A stretch of DNA of 51,884 bases, taken from the NCBI GenBank assembly GCA_030645535.1, contig JAUSNM010000069.1:1-51884 (forward strand), given 5' to 3'. The notes under the pieces are model-generated. The model was given only the letters and a program-made list of their open reading frames with translations. It made no database searches and was not told the origin of the DNA. Both the position numbers and the translations under genes were made by a program. Of the stretch, positions 37,970-47,010 are shown one piece after another (within the stretch, counting starts at the first letter, position 1; each line of letters starts with the position of its first letter). This DNA is from Gallionella sp. Lineage in GTDB: Bacteria; Pseudomonadota; Gammaproteobacteria; Burkholderiales; Gallionellaceae.

Positions 37970-38248
37970 ATGCGGGATGCTTCCATTAACCTGCGCGCCC
38001 ACGTTGAGCAGCGTGACCTTATCGATCAGGCAGCAAGGTTGCTGGGGAAAAATCGCTCGGATTTCATGCTTGAAGCCGCTTGCGAGAAGGCGCAGGGCGT
38101 CATGCTTGATCAGGTATTTTTTACCCTGAATGTGCAGGACTTTCAGCATTTCAATGAATTGTTGGACGCGCCACCTGCTGCCAACCCCGGGTTGGAGCGC
38201 TTGCTTGCAACTAATGCCCCGTGGGATTCCGTGACCGGGATTCACTGA
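37970..38248 (+). CDS. DUF1778 antitoxin (TacA-like)
   Basis: A 92-residue antitoxin of the ribbon-helix-helix DUF1778 family. The N-terminus (MRDASINLRAHVEQRDLIDQ) forms the DNA-binding ribbon-helix-helix. LLGKNRSDFMLEAACEKAQ is the second conserved part, and the C-terminal helix (FFTLNVQDFQHFNELLDAPP) is the toxin-binding arm. The start at 37970 has CAGGAGA. One base separates it from the GNAT toxin gene, the usual pairing. It probably represses the promoter upstream together with the toxin. Confidence 0.9.
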   Translation: MRDASINLRAHVEQRDLIDQAARLLGKNRSDFMLEAACEKAQGVMLDQVFFTLNVQDFQHFNELLDAPPAANPGLERLLATNAPWDSVTGIH

Positions 38249-38249
38249 A

Positions 38250-38759
38250 TTGCGCATCGCCATGCAGGCTCCCCAGCCTCTTGCTCAAATACATGACCTG
38301 AGCGCTTTCGATTGTGGTGAGCCGGTTTTGAACGAATGGCTCAAGCGTCGTGCCTTTGCCAATCAGGTAACCGGTGCGAGCCGTATATTTGTTGTTGTGG
38401 GCGAGCGTAATCAGGTCTTGGCTTATTACGCATTGGCGGCGGGTGCGATCGCTCATGCCGAGGCTGTGGGCTCTGTGCGCCGCAACATGCCTGAGCCGAT
38501 TCCAGTCATGGTGTTGGGGCGACTGGCTGTTGATCGTTCTTGTCAGGGTCAACAACTTGGCAGCGCTTTGCTCAAGGATGCATTTTTGCGCGCTGTCAGC
38601 GTGTCAGAAAATGTCGGCATCCGCGCGTTGCTGGTGCATGCGATCAACGATGCTGCCAGACAGTTCTACATTCAGCGAGGTTTTCATCCCTCATTGGTCA
38701 ATCCTTATACCTTGATGCTGCGCTTGCCGGGCGCATCATCAGATAAGTCGAGTCGTTAA
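38250..38759 (+). CDS. GNAT acetyltransferase toxin (TacT-like)
   Basis: Toxin of the TacT kind, which acetylates the amino group of charged tRNAs and blocks translation. It has 169 aa from TTG 38250, or 165 aa from ATG 38262; neither has a ribosome site, so coupling to the antitoxin is likely. Features are HDLSAFDCGEPVLNEWLKRR at the N-terminus, IFVVVGERNQVLAYYALAAG, the acetyl-CoA loop LGRLAVDRSCQGQQLGSALL, and the final NDAARQFYIQRGFHPS with the catalytic tyrosine region. All core motifs look intact, so the toxin is probably active. A terminator follows. Confidence 0.9.
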   Translation: MRIAMQAPQPLAQIHDLSAFDCGEPVLNEWLKRRAFANQVTGASRIFVVVGERNQVLAYYALAAGAIAHAEAVGSVRRNMPEPIPVMVLGRLAVDRSCQGQQLGSALLKDAFLRAVSVSENVGIRALLVHAINDAARQFYIQRGFHPSLVNPYTLMLRLPGASSDKSSR

Positions 38760-38788
38760 CTGACAAGAGCAGGCAGGCTGTCAGTTTT
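38758..38788 (+). terminator. Terminator of the toxin-antitoxin operon
   Basis: AACTGACA (38758-38765) pairs perfectly with TGTCAGTT (38779-38786), with two further T residues. A second hairpin, AAACCATC (38790-38797) with GATGGTTT (38815-38822), follows at once. Confidence 0.55.
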
Positions 38789-38886
38789 GAAACCATCCCG
38801 ACTTATTCTGGTCTGATGGTTTGGTATCATGGCGACCCTCGCCGCATCTTTGTCATTCCGTCCCGAAAAATATCCATATTTGATCC

Positions 38887-40887
38887 ATGTTAAGTAAACT
38901 CAATTCCGTACAGCGCGAAGCGGCAATGTATCTCGACGGCCCCTTACTGGTGCTGGCAGGTGCCGGCAGCGGCAAGACGCGCGTCATCACCCACAAGATT
39001 GCCTATCTGGTGGAGGAGTGCGGCTATGCGGCGCGCAATATCGCGGCGATCACCTTTACCAACAAGGCCGCCAACGAGATGCGCGAACGGGTGGGGCATC
39101 TGTTGCAGGGCAAGAATTCAAAAGGTCTGGTGGTCAGCACCTTTCACTCGCTGGGTATGACGATCTTGCGCGCGGAAGCGAAACTGCTGGGTTACAAGCC
39201 GCAATTCTCGATTTTCGATTCCAGCGACACGTGGAAGATCATCAGCGAGCTGACCAATTCCGGCGACAAGCAGGAGATACGGGACATCCAGACGCAGGTG
39301 TCGAACTGGAAGTCGGCGTTTATCTCGCCGGAACAGGCGGTGGTGGTGGCCGACAGTGCCGAGGCTGAAGCTTATGCGCGCATCTATATGCGCTATCAGG
39401 AAACCTTACGCGCCTATCAGGCGGTGGATTTCGATGATCTGATCCACCTGCCGGTAGTGCTGTTCAATGAGCACCCGGAAGCCCTGTTGCGCTGGCAGCA
39501 GCGGCTGCGCTATTTATTGATAGACGAGTATCAGGATACCAACGATTGCCAGTACCAGCTGACCCGGCTGCTGGCGGGCAAACGCGCCGCGTTCACTGCC
39601 GTGGGCGACGACGATCAGGCGATCTACGCATGGCGGGGGGCGAGTATCGAGAATCTGCACAATCTGCGAACCGACTACAACCACCTGCGCGTCATCAAGC
39701 TGGAGCAGAATTATCGCTCCTCGCAGCGCATCCTCAAGGTGGCGAATCACCTTATCAATCACAATACCAAGGTATTCGAGAAGAAACTGTGGAGCGATCA
39801 CGGCATCGGCGACCCGATCCGCATTTATGCCGCGAAGGATGACGCGCAAGAGGCCGAGAGTGTGGTGATGAAGCTGATCACCCACAAGTTCGAACACCAA
39901 ACCAATTTTTCAGATTATGCGATTCTGTATCGCAGCAATTATTTGTCGCGCGCCTTCGAGGAGCAATTGCGCGCCCAGCGTGTGCCCTACACGGTCAGCG
40001 GCGGCAGCTCGTTCTTCGATAAGCCAGAGATCAAGGATATCACCGCCTATTTGCGGCTGATCGCCAACCCCGACGATGATCCGGCTTTCATCCGCGCCAT
40101 CACCACGCCTAAGCGCGGCATCGGCAATACCACGCTGGAGAAGCTCGGTAGCTATGCCGGCACGCGCCAGATCAGCCTGTTTGAGGCGGCTTTCGAAGCG
40201 CAGATGGAACAGCTGCTACCCGCCCGTCAGTATGAAGACCTGATGGTTTTTTGTCGTTTCATCAATCGCCTGGAAGATCGTGCCGACTCGGATCCTTGCG
40301 GCGAACTGCTCGATGAATTGCTGCGCGCGATCAACTATGAAACCTGGCTGTACGACTCCCAGGAATCGCGTCAGGCTGAGGGTAAGTGGAAGAACGTCGA
40401 AGACTTTATCGGCTGGCTCAAGCGCAAATCCGAGGCGGATGAGAAATCGCTGATCGATATGGTGCAGATGATCTCGCTGATCAATATGCTCGAAGGCAAG
40501 GATAAGGAGCCGGATGCGGTTTCGCTGTCCACACTGCATGCCGCCAAGGGGCTGGAGTTTCCCCATGTGTTCATCATCGGTGCCGAAGAAGACATTCTGC
40601 CGTTCCGTGACAGCGATGCAAAAGGCATCGAAGAAGAACGCCGCCTGATGTACGTCGGCATCACCCGCGCCGAGCGCAGCCTGCAGATCAGCTACTGCAC
40701 ACGAAGGCGGCGCGGCAAGGATTGGGCGCTGTGCGAGGCGAGCCGCTTTCTGGAAGAAATGCCGCAGAGCGAACTGATTTATGCCGGTGGACATGCGGAT
40801 GCCGCACCCGTGGTCACCAAGGATGAAGGCATGGACAAGCTCGCCCGTCTGAAGGCGATGCTGAATAAACCGGCGGCAGAATCATGA
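38887..40887 (+). CDS. rep: ATP-dependent DNA helicase Rep (UvrD/Rep family)
   Basis: Superfamily 1A 3'-5' DNA helicase of 666 aa, used to restart replication and clear proteins from forks. Walker A AGAGSGKT is at 24-31. The other motifs are AAITFTNKAANEMRERV (Ia), VVSTFHSLGM, LLIDEYQDTN (II), VGDDDQAIYAWRGAS (III), LEQNYRSSQRIL (IV), SLSTLHAAKGLEFPHVF (V) and MYVGITRAERSL (VI). The length and the C-terminus (GMDKLARLKAML) agree with Rep rather than UvrD. Its stop overlaps the start of the next gene by four bases (ATGA). Confidence 0.94.
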   Translation: MLSKLNSVQREAAMYLDGPLLVLAGAGSGKTRVITHKIAYLVEECGYAARNIAAITFTNKAANEMRERVGHLLQGKNSKGLVVSTFHSLGMTILRAEAKLLGYKPQFSIFDSSDTWKIISELTNSGDKQEIRDIQTQVSNWKSAFISPEQAVVVADSAEAEAYARIYMRYQETLRAYQAVDFDDLIHLPVVLFNEHPEALLRWQQRLRYLLIDEYQDTNDCQYQLTRLLAGKRAAFTAVGDDDQAIYAWRGASIENLHNLRTDYNHLRVIKLEQNYRSSQRILKVANHLINHNTKVFEKKLWSDHGIGDPIRIYAAKDDAQEAESVVMKLITHKFEHQTNFSDYAILYRSNYLSRAFEEQLRAQRVPYTVSGGSSFFDKPEIKDITAYLRLIANPDDDPAFIRAITTPKRGIGNTTLEKLGSYAGTRQISLFEAAFEAQMEQLLPARQYEDLMVFCRFINRLEDRADSDPCGELLDELLRAINYETWLYDSQESRQAEGKWKNVEDFIGWLKRKSEADEKSLIDMVQMISLINMLEGKDKEPDAVSLSTLHAAKGLEFPHVFIIGAEEDILPFRDSDAKGIEEERRLMYVGITRAERSLQISYCTRRRRGKDWALCEASRFLEEMPQSELIYAGGHADAAPVVTKDEGMDKLARLKAMLNKPAAES

Positions 40888-41690
40888 ACGATAGTCTGAC
40901 AGAATTAAGGCAGGCGGCGCTGTATTGGCTCGCCGAGCGGGACGCTGCACGCAAGGCGGCTGGGGTGCGGCAGTTGGCGCAAATCTGGGCATCAGGACAG
41001 CTTGCATTGGATAGCGCTGCGCTGCTGACCGCATTGCAGCCGGTTCCCGGGAATCCTGACAGGCCCGAACTGGTCGCGCCGCGCCTGGTAAAACGCCGCT
41101 CGATGGTCACAGCAGAGGGACGCGCCATCATGATTCATGCGCTGGTTCACATCGAATTCAACGCCATCAACCTGGCGCTGGATGCGATCTGGCGTTTCGC
41201 GGACATGCCAGCGGCCTATTACACGGACTGGTTGCAGGTGGCAGATGAGGAAGCGCTGCATTTTTCTTTATTGTCCGGGCATCTGCAAACGCAGGGACAT
41301 GTCTATGGCGACTTCCCCGGGCACAGCAGTCTGTGGGAGATGGCTGATAAAACCCGCAGCGACGTGCTCGCCCGCATGGCGCTGGTGCCGCGCACGATGG
41401 AGGCGCGCGGCCTGGATGTCGTGCCGTCGTTGCGGGACAAACTGGCACAGGCAGGCGACATGGACGCAGCAGCGATCCTGGACATCATTCTGACGGATGA
41501 AATAGGTCATGTCGCGATCGGCAACCGCTGGTATGGTTACCTGTGCGAACAACGCGGTCTTGAGCCAATAAACACTTACACCAGTCTGGCAGCCGAGCAT
41601 GCAGCTCCCGTGCCGCGTGGCCCGTTCAATTTGCCCGCCCGGCGGGCAGCGGGATTCAGTGAGTTGGAGTTGGCGGCGTTAACCGATTGA
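40884..41690 (+). CDS. DUF455 ferritin-like protein
   Basis: A 268-residue protein of the DUF455 family with a ferritin-like four-helix bundle. Candidate diiron ligands are visible: HIEFNAINLALDAIW (Glu and His), DEEALHFSLL, and DEIGHVAIGNRW near residue 210. Family members resemble the tRNA hydroxylase MiaE, but the reaction is not known. It overlaps rep by four bases, so the two are co-translated, although no link between helicase and diiron protein is established. Confidence is good for the family, low for any function. Confidence 0.85.
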   Translation: MNDSLTELRQAALYWLAERDAARKAAGVRQLAQIWASGQLALDSAALLTALQPVPGNPDRPELVAPRLVKRRSMVTAEGRAIMIHALVHIEFNAINLALDAIWRFADMPAAYYTDWLQVADEEALHFSLLSGHLQTQGHVYGDFPGHSSLWEMADKTRSDVLARMALVPRTMEARGLDVVPSLRDKLAQAGDMDAAAILDIILTDEIGHVAIGNRWYGYLCEQRGLEPINTYTSLAAEHAAPVPRGPFNLPARRAAGFSELELAALTD

Positions 41691-41708
41691 AAGGATGCGT
41701 TGGAATGC

Positions 41709-42386
41709 TTAATCCGGGGGCTTTTTAGCGAAGTAAATGTCTGGGTTAAAATGAGTCACAGCATTGGGCAGTGCTATCGCGAATCCGGAAATAAATACGC
41801 CGGTTAAAACAGATTCAATCGAAATGATAGTGGGTAAAAATGCCCAATAAACATTATCCATGGTAAATCCGCTATATTTTCCCGATGCCATGATCAACCA
41901 GCCATTCACGAGTGAGGCCAGCAGCATAGTCAGTGCGCCGCAAACATAACCATTCCACCACACAAAAATAAAATAATTGGCTTTGCCGTAGCGGTAAAAC
42001 AGCTTTAGAAATAGCCTGCTGACCGCGATTGGCAGGATGATCATCACCAAGCCAATATTACCCAATGCCAGTATGCTGGTTCCGTTATGCAGCAGCGATA
42101 CCAGCAAAATCATGCTTAACATCAGCGATGCAATTTGCCAGTCAAAAATCAGGAAACATAACGTCGCACCGAGCGGATGTAGCTTCAATCCTTCGCGCAC
42201 CCCGACCGGGAATAACCACAGCACGGTCAGCCATAATGCCAAGCCGATCAACGCGCTGAACTGTTGGTTGTTGCCCCAGAAACTACGCCACGGAGCAGTC
42301 CACGCGGCGCGCAGCAAGATAAATGCAAAGAGATAATTGCTTATCGACAGTGCATCATGGCTAAAAATCTGTGCGTAAATTTCCAT
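41709..42386 (-). CDS. CbiM-like energy-coupling permease homologue
   Basis: A membrane protein of 225 aa with about six hydrophobic segments. Its start, MEIYAQIFSHDALSISNYLF, together with GLKLHPLGATLCFLIFDWQI and an FFISG-type late helix (SVLTGVFISGFAIALPNAVT, then HFNPDIYF), recalls the CbiM-type subunits of energy-coupling-factor transporters for cobalt or nickel. No ATPase, CbiQ or CbiN gene is adjacent, so a classical transporter is not encoded here. ATG 42386 matches the family N-terminus; a 30-residue upstream extension is less likely. It is divergent from rlmJ. Confidence 0.65.
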   Translation of the reverse strand: MEIYAQIFSHDALSISNYLFAFILLRAAWTAPWRSFWGNNQQFSALIGLALWLTVLWLFPVGVREGLKLHPLGATLCFLIFDWQIASLMLSMILLVSLLHNGTSILALGNIGLVMIILPIAVSRLFLKLFYRYGKANYFIFVWWNGYVCGALTMLLASLVNGWLIMASGKYSGFTMDNVYWAFLPTIISIESVLTGVFISGFAIALPNAVTHFNPDIYFAKKPPD

Positions 42387-42546
42387 AGCTGAAAGGTGTG
42401 ATTCAAGAGTGGCTGTGTTGGGTTTGTAGCAAGAGCTTGATTGTGCCAGCAATGCCAGTGAAAAAATCAAATTCATGCAATAACTATTTTGTTTTGCTGC
42501 ATGCGGCGTGGCACAATCGCGGCTTGCACACTACCGAATCTAATTC

Positions 42547-43392
42547 ATGCTGAGTTACCGTCACGCCTTTCACGCCGGCAATCATGCCGATGTGCTGAAA
42601 CACTTCATCGAGGTGCAGTTGCTGCGCTATCTGGCACAAAAGGATAAACCGTTCTGGTACATCGATACCCATGCCGGCGCGGGTTGCTATTCTCTGGATA
42701 GCGGTTATGCCACGCAGAATGCCGAGTATGAAAGCGGCATTGCCAGGCTTTGGGATCGCGATGATATGCCCGCAGCCCTGGCCGATTATGTAGCGCTGGT
42801 CAAATCCATCAATCCGGACGGGCAGATGAAGCTGTATCCCGGATCCCCCCTGGTGGCTCAGGAGTTGTTGCGAGAAGGGGACCGGATGCGTTTGTTCGAG
42901 TTGCACCCCAGCGACAGTGAACTCTTGCAACAGAATTTCGCCGGATACGGTGCGCGGGTGTTGATGCAGACGGCCGATGGTTTTGGTGCGCTGAAAGCCT
43001 TGCTGCCGCCGCCGCCACGCCGCGCGCTGGTGCTGATCGACCCGCCTTATGAAGACAAACAGGATTATCAGCGTGTGGTGTCAGCACTGGGTGAAGGTCT
43101 GAAGCGCTTTGCCAGCGGCGTCTATGCGGTGTGGTATCCGCAACTGCAGCGCAGCGATGCGCGGCAATTGCCGGAACAGCTCAAGAAATTGCCGGTGAAG
43201 AGCTGGCTGCATGTGGCACTCAGCGTGCAAGGGCCGGGTGAGGATGGTTTCGGTATGCACGGCAGCGGCATGTTTATACTCAATCCGCCGTGGAATCTGC
43301 ATGGCGTATTGACGGACGTGATGCCGTATCTGGTCAAGCATCTGGGGCAGGATGATAGTGCGTCTTTTACGCTGGAACAGCAGAATGACTAA
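42547..43392 (+). CDS. rlmJ: 23S rRNA (adenine2030-N6)-methyltransferase RlmJ
   Basis: S-adenosylmethionine-dependent enzyme that methylates A2030 of 23S rRNA, 281 aa. It has the characteristic N-terminus MLSYRHAFHAGNHADVLKH, the SAM-binding region FWYIDTHAGAGCYSL, the catalytic DPPY motif in LVLIDPPYEDK, and WYPQLQRSDA. Length fits the family. It stands alone between a divergent membrane protein gene and a DNA-repair gene. Confidence 0.94.
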   Translation: MLSYRHAFHAGNHADVLKHFIEVQLLRYLAQKDKPFWYIDTHAGAGCYSLDSGYATQNAEYESGIARLWDRDDMPAALADYVALVKSINPDGQMKLYPGSPLVAQELLREGDRMRLFELHPSDSELLQQNFAGYGARVLMQTADGFGALKALLPPPPRRALVLIDPPYEDKQDYQRVVSALGEGLKRFASGVYAVWYPQLQRSDARQLPEQLKKLPVKSWLHVALSVQGPGEDGFGMHGSGMFILNPPWNLHGVLTDVMPYLVKHLGQDDSASFTLEQQND

Positions 43393-43449
43393 TGTCCTGT
43401 TTTGGTCGTGTTATTGTAAATATATGATTGTAAAAGTTTTTCTTTAAAA

Positions 43450-44082
43450 ATGACGAAAATAATACTTGCCAGGCGTCTTGTTGAAACGTTGCCGTCCGCA
43501 TCGAACGGGCTTTTTAATCCCTGGCGGGATTGCTGTCCTCATGACGCTGCCGGTAATGGTCCGGCCGAGAAACTGGACCGGTTGGCGCGCCATCTGGACT
43601 GCGACCCGGAATTTATTCTGGCAGGGGAGGCGCCCGGATACGCTGGCTGTCGCTACAGCGGCATTGCGTTTACCAGCGAACGCTTGCTGGGCGAAGGCGC
43701 TATTCCGCGTATTCCGGTTTTGTCCGGCCGACTGTCAACCAGACGGCTGCCATTCTCCGAGCCATCGGCCACCATCGTCTGGAAAACGCTCTACCGGCTC
43801 GGGATTGCCGAGCGCACCATCCTGTGGAATGCCTTGCAGCTGCACCCGCACCGCCCGGATGAGTTGTGGTCGAACAGAACGCCGACCCCGGCCGAGATAC
43901 GCCTTGGTGAGCCGGCTTTGCGGATGCTGATTGAAGCTTATCCGAAGGCCAGAATCATCGCGGTAGGAAAGAAATCGGAAGGGCTGCTGCTGGGGATGGG
44001 CATCCCGACAGCAGGTTCAGTTCGCCACCCTGCCAACGGCGGTGCAACTGAATTCGCAGCGGGCCTGGCGAGGCTGATGTGA
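43450..44082 (+). CDS. Uracil-DNA glycosylase superfamily protein
   Basis: A 210-residue cytoplasmic protein with the uracil-DNA-glycosylase fold. The first motif is FILAGEAPGYAGCRYSGIAF; LWNALQLHPHRP forms the middle strand, and the late motif VRHPANGGATEF holds the histidine expected near the active site. It does not fit classical Ung and looks like one of the divergent family members whose base specificity is untested. It has its own weak upstream region and lies next to uvrC. Confidence 0.8.
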   Translation: MTKIILARRLVETLPSASNGLFNPWRDCCPHDAAGNGPAEKLDRLARHLDCDPEFILAGEAPGYAGCRYSGIAFTSERLLGEGAIPRIPVLSGRLSTRRLPFSEPSATIVWKTLYRLGIAERTILWNALQLHPHRPDELWSNRTPTPAEIRLGEPALRMLIEAYPKARIIAVGKKSEGLLLGMGIPTAGSVRHPANGGATEFAAGLARLM

Positions 44083-44167
44083 AGGCAGCGCGATTTTGTC
44101 CGCCCGGTTTGCATCCGCTTCGGGCACGTCATCGCGTATATGCTAAAGGGTGGCGGAGTATGGCATC

Positions 44168-46030
44168 TTGAGCGAGGATAAATTCGATCCGAAACCGATA
44201 CTGGACAGCCTGCCGTTGCTGCCGGGCGTGTACCGCTATTACGATAACAAGGGTGCGGTGCTGTATGTCGGCAAGGCCAATCAGCTGAAAAAACGTGTCT
44301 CTTCCTATTTTCAGAAGAGTAATATTTCGCCGCGTATTCGCCTGATGGTGTCGCATATCGCGCGCATTGAAACCACCGTGACGCGTTCGGAAGCCGAGGC
44401 ATTGTTGCTCGAGAACAACTTAATAAAATCTTTAAAACCACGCTATAACATCCTGTTCAGAGACGACAAGTCTTATCCGTATATCGTGCTGACCGGCGAT
44501 CAGTTTCCGCGTCTGACCTATTATCGCGGCACGCCCAATAAACAGCATCAGTACTTCGGCCCATATCCGAACGCCTATGCCGCTAAGGAGTCCATGCAGC
44601 TGCTGCAACGGATTTTTCGCATCCGCACCTGTGAAGACAGCGTGTATAACAATCGCACAAGACCATGTCTGTTGCACCAGATCAATCGCTGTACCGCGCC
44701 CTGCGTCAATCTGATTTCAGAAGTGGATTATCAGACCGATATTCACTGCGCGGTGCTGCTGCTGCAAGGCAAACATCAGGAGGTTGAGCGCACGCTGACA
44801 GCCTCGATGGAGCAGGCGGCAGAGCAGCAGCATTATGAACAGGCCGCCGTACTGCGCGACCAGTTGCGCGCGCTGCATACCGTACAACAGAAGCAATTCG
44901 TCGAATCAACAGGCGGCACCACCGATGCCGACATCATCGCGCTGGCGATGTCCGGAGGACTGGTCTGTGTGAATCTGGCCATGGTGCGCGGCGGGCGTCA
45001 TCTGGGTGATAAGAGCTTTTTCCCCGACCACGCCGAAGATATGGCGGCCGATGAGATCGTGCAGGCCTTTATCGCACAGCACTACTTGAGTCGCGCCGTG
45101 CCGCCCTTGCTGGTGCTGGCGGCTGAATTCGGCGCCAGACTGGACGGGCATCAGGATGAAACCCTGGCGCAGCTGTTAAGCGAGCAGGCCGGACATCAGG
45201 TGCGGATCAGTACGGCTGCCAGCGGCGAGCGGCGCCAATGGCTGGAAATGGCGCAACGCAATGCCGAACTTGCCTTGGGGCAACGCAGCGCGCAGCAAGG
45301 CGGTCAGCAACTGCGTCTGGACCGGCTGCGCACGTGGCTTGATATGCCGCACTTGCAGCGCATCGAGTGTTTTGATATCAGTCATACGATGGGGGAGGCG
45401 ACGGTGGCCTCCTGCGTGGTGTACGAGAATCTCGACATGCGCTCGGCGCAATACCGGCGCTACAACATCAGCGGCATCACGCCAGGGGACGACTACGCGG
45501 CGATGCATCAGGCGCTGACACGGCGTTACCAGAAGCTCTCAGTGATACCTGAGTCCACAGGTCACGCTCGTGCGGTAAAAGATCAGGGCGCCCGGCCTGA
45601 TCTGATTCTGATAGACGGCGGTCTGGGGCAATTGCATATCGCGATGCAGGTTATGCAGGAATTGGGCCTCGATCTGGCGCTGGTGGGTGTGGCCAAGGGG
45701 GTTGAACGTAAGGCCGGTATGGAGCAGCTGATTTTCCCCGACGGTGCGGCCAGGCAGCTGCCCGCCGATGATCCCGCGCTGCACCTGATCCAGCAAATCC
45801 GCGATGAGGCGCACCGCTTTGCCATTACCGGACACAGAGCACGGCGCGGCAAGGCACGCACCGCATCCAGTCTTGAGGAGATTACCGGGGTGGGGGATAA
45901 GCGGCGGCGCAGCCTGCTGACCCACTTTGGCGGTCTGCGCGAAGTTGCGCAGGCCAGCGTCGAGCAGCTCTGTCAGGTAGAGGGAATCAGCAAATCGCTT
46001 GCTGAGACGATTTACCAGCAACTCCATTAA
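44168..46030 (+). CDS. uvrC: Excinuclease ABC subunit C (UvrC)
   Basis: Nuclease of nucleotide excision repair that makes both cuts around a UvrB-bound lesion. It has about 620 aa. The N-terminal GIY-YIG domain ([20 protein letters not shown]) is followed by the Cys-rich [15 protein letters not shown], the UVR domain, the RNase-H-like C-terminal endonuclease ([24 protein letters not shown]) and two helix-hairpin-helix motifs ([18 protein letters not shown]). TTG 44168 with GGAG upstream gives [12 protein letters not shown], like other UvrC proteins; GTG 44150 is the alternative. The last ten codons are the seed of the tandem repeat that follows. Confidence 0.93.
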   Translation: MSEDKFDPKPILDSLPLLPGVYRYYDNKGAVLYVGKANQLKKRVSSYFQKSNISPRIRLMVSHIARIETTVTRSEAEALLLENNLIKSLKPRYNILFRDDKSYPYIVLTGDQFPRLTYYRGTPNKQHQYFGPYPNAYAAKESMQLLQRIFRIRTCEDSVYNNRTRPCLLHQINRCTAPCVNLISEVDYQTDIHCAVLLLQGKHQEVERTLTASMEQAAEQQHYEQAAVLRDQLRALHTVQQKQFVESTGGTTDADIIALAMSGGLVCVNLAMVRGGRHLGDKSFFPDHAEDMAADEIVQAFIAQHYLSRAVPPLLVLAAEFGARLDGHQDETLAQLLSEQAGHQVRISTAASGERRQWLEMAQRNAELALGQRSAQQGGQQLRLDRLRTWLDMPHLQRIECFDISHTMGEATVASCVVYENLDMRSAQYRRYNISGITPGDDYAAMHQALTRRYQKLSVIPESTGHARAVKDQGARPDLILIDGGLGQLHIAMQVMQELGLDLALVGVAKGVERKAGMEQLIFPDGAARQLPADDPALHLIQQIRDEAHRFAITGHRARRGKARTASSLEEITGVGDKRRRSLLTHFGGLREVAQASVEQLCQVEGISKSLAETIYQQLH

Positions 46031-46279
46031 ATAAATCAACCAGGCTGTTGCTGAAGCGATTCACCAGCAACTACATTAAATAAATCAACCAGGCTGTTGC
46101 TGAAGCGATTTACCAGCAACTACATTAAATAAATAAACCAGGCTGTTGCTGAAGCGATTTACCAGCAACTACATTAAATAAATTAACCAGGCTGTTGCTG
46201 AAGTGTCTCACCAGCAACCACACCAAGGATATTGAAAAGTTGTTGCTGAAGCGATTTATCAGCAGCTACACTAGCGACC
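45999..46279 (+). repeat. 49-bp tandem repeat derived from the 3' end of uvrC
   Basis: Repeat starts (TTGCTGA) fall at 45999, 46048, 46097, 46146, 46195 and 46243, periods 49, 49, 49, 49 and 48. Copy 1 is the end of uvrC itself, including its stop. Copies 2-4 differ from each other by one or two bases; copies 5 and 6 are more diverged and run up to the pgsA start. Each unit contains TTGCTG and CAGCAA or a close variant (extended to GTTGCTG/CAGCAAC in several), an 11-base-loop hairpin. The period is not a multiple of three, so it does not extend the protein. Confidence 0.92.
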
Positions 46280-46846
46280 ATGAAAATAAATATTCCAAAT
46301 CTGCTCACCTGGTTAAGAATTTTGCTCATCCCGGTGTTCGTCACGGTCTTTTACTTGTCCGACAGCACGCTGAGCCCGCATTTGAAAAATACAATTGCGA
46401 CGGGTGTATTTCTGCTGGCTGCGGTGACCGACTGGCTGGATGGCTATCTTGCGCGCCGCCTGGATCAGTCTTCCGCGTTCGGCGCCTTCCTCGATCCGGT
46501 CGCAGACAAGCTGATGGTGGCCGCCGCCTTGATTCTTTTGGTCAAATTAGGCCGCGCGGATGCGGTGATCGCTTTCATCATTATCGGTCGTGAAATTACC
46601 ATCTCTGCTCTGCGCGAATGGATGGCTAAAGTCGGTGAAAGCAAGAGCACCGCAGTTTCCATGCTGGGGAAAATAAAGACGACCTTTCAGATGGTTGCAA
46701 TCGCGTTGCTGCTTTATCACGAACAGTTGGTAGGGTTGGATTTTCAGGTGATCGGTTCGCTGCTGCTGTATATGGCGGCGCTGCTGACATTGTGGTCTAT
46801 GGGCTATTATTTGATGATGGCGATGCAGAGATTGAAAGAAATATGA
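46280..46846 (+). CDS. pgsA: CDP-diacylglycerol-glycerol-3-phosphate 3-phosphatidyltransferase
   Basis: Inner-membrane enzyme that makes phosphatidylglycerol phosphate, the committed step to phosphatidylglycerol and cardiolipin. At 188 aa it has several membrane helices and the full CDP-alcohol phosphotransferase motif, D-x2-DG-x2-AR-x8-G-x3-D-x3-D, in DWLDGYLARRLD...AFGAFLDPVADK. The N-terminus MKINIPNLLTWLRILLIPVF is typical. No clear ribosome site precedes the ATG, because the 5' side is the end of the uvrC-derived repeat array. uvrC followed by pgsA is a common gene order. Confidence 0.95.
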   Translation: MKINIPNLLTWLRILLIPVFVTVFYLSDSTLSPHLKNTIATGVFLLAAVTDWLDGYLARRLDQSSAFGAFLDPVADKLMVAAALILLVKLGRADAVIAFIIIGREITISALREWMAKVGESKSTAVSMLGKIKTTFQMVAIALLLYHEQLVGLDFQVIGSLLLYMAALLTLWSMGYYLMMAMQRLKEI

Positions 46847-46866
46847 AATCAAAGCGTGAATCGGCG

Positions 46867-46894
46867 TTGCATTATCGGGCTGCATCTGTATAAT
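46867..46894 (+). promoter_or_regulatory. Promoter of tRNA-Pro copy 1
   Basis: TTGCAT (46867-46872), a 16-base spacer, and a perfect TATAAT (46889-46894) place the transcription start just before the tRNA at 46905. Confidence 0.6.
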
Positions 46895-46904
46895 GCGCAG
46901 CCTT

Positions 46905-46981
46905 CGGGGTGTAGCGTAGCCTGGTAGCGCGCCTGCTTTGGGAGCAGGATGTCGGGAGTTCGAATCTCTCCACCCCGACCA
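46905..46981 (+). tRNA. tRNA-Pro (anticodon TGG), copy 1
   Basis: Acceptor CGGGGTG pairs with CACCCCG, the anticodon loop TTTGGGA carries TGG, the T-loop is GTTCGAATC, and CCA is encoded. It is identical to the copy at 47049. Confidence 0.96.
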
Positions 46982-47010
46982 GGTTTTTTAGTTTTAGTCG
47001 TAATTTAGTT

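Noticed and set aside
45999..46279. CRISPR array at the uvrC-pgsA junction
   Set aside because: The 49-bp units are contiguous with no unique spacers, and the first unit is the uvrC coding end; it is a tandem repeat.
46195..46593. A 132-codon frame running from the repeat array into pgsA
   Set aside because: It overlaps pgsA in another frame and depends on the repeat sequence; PgsA has the full catalytic motif.
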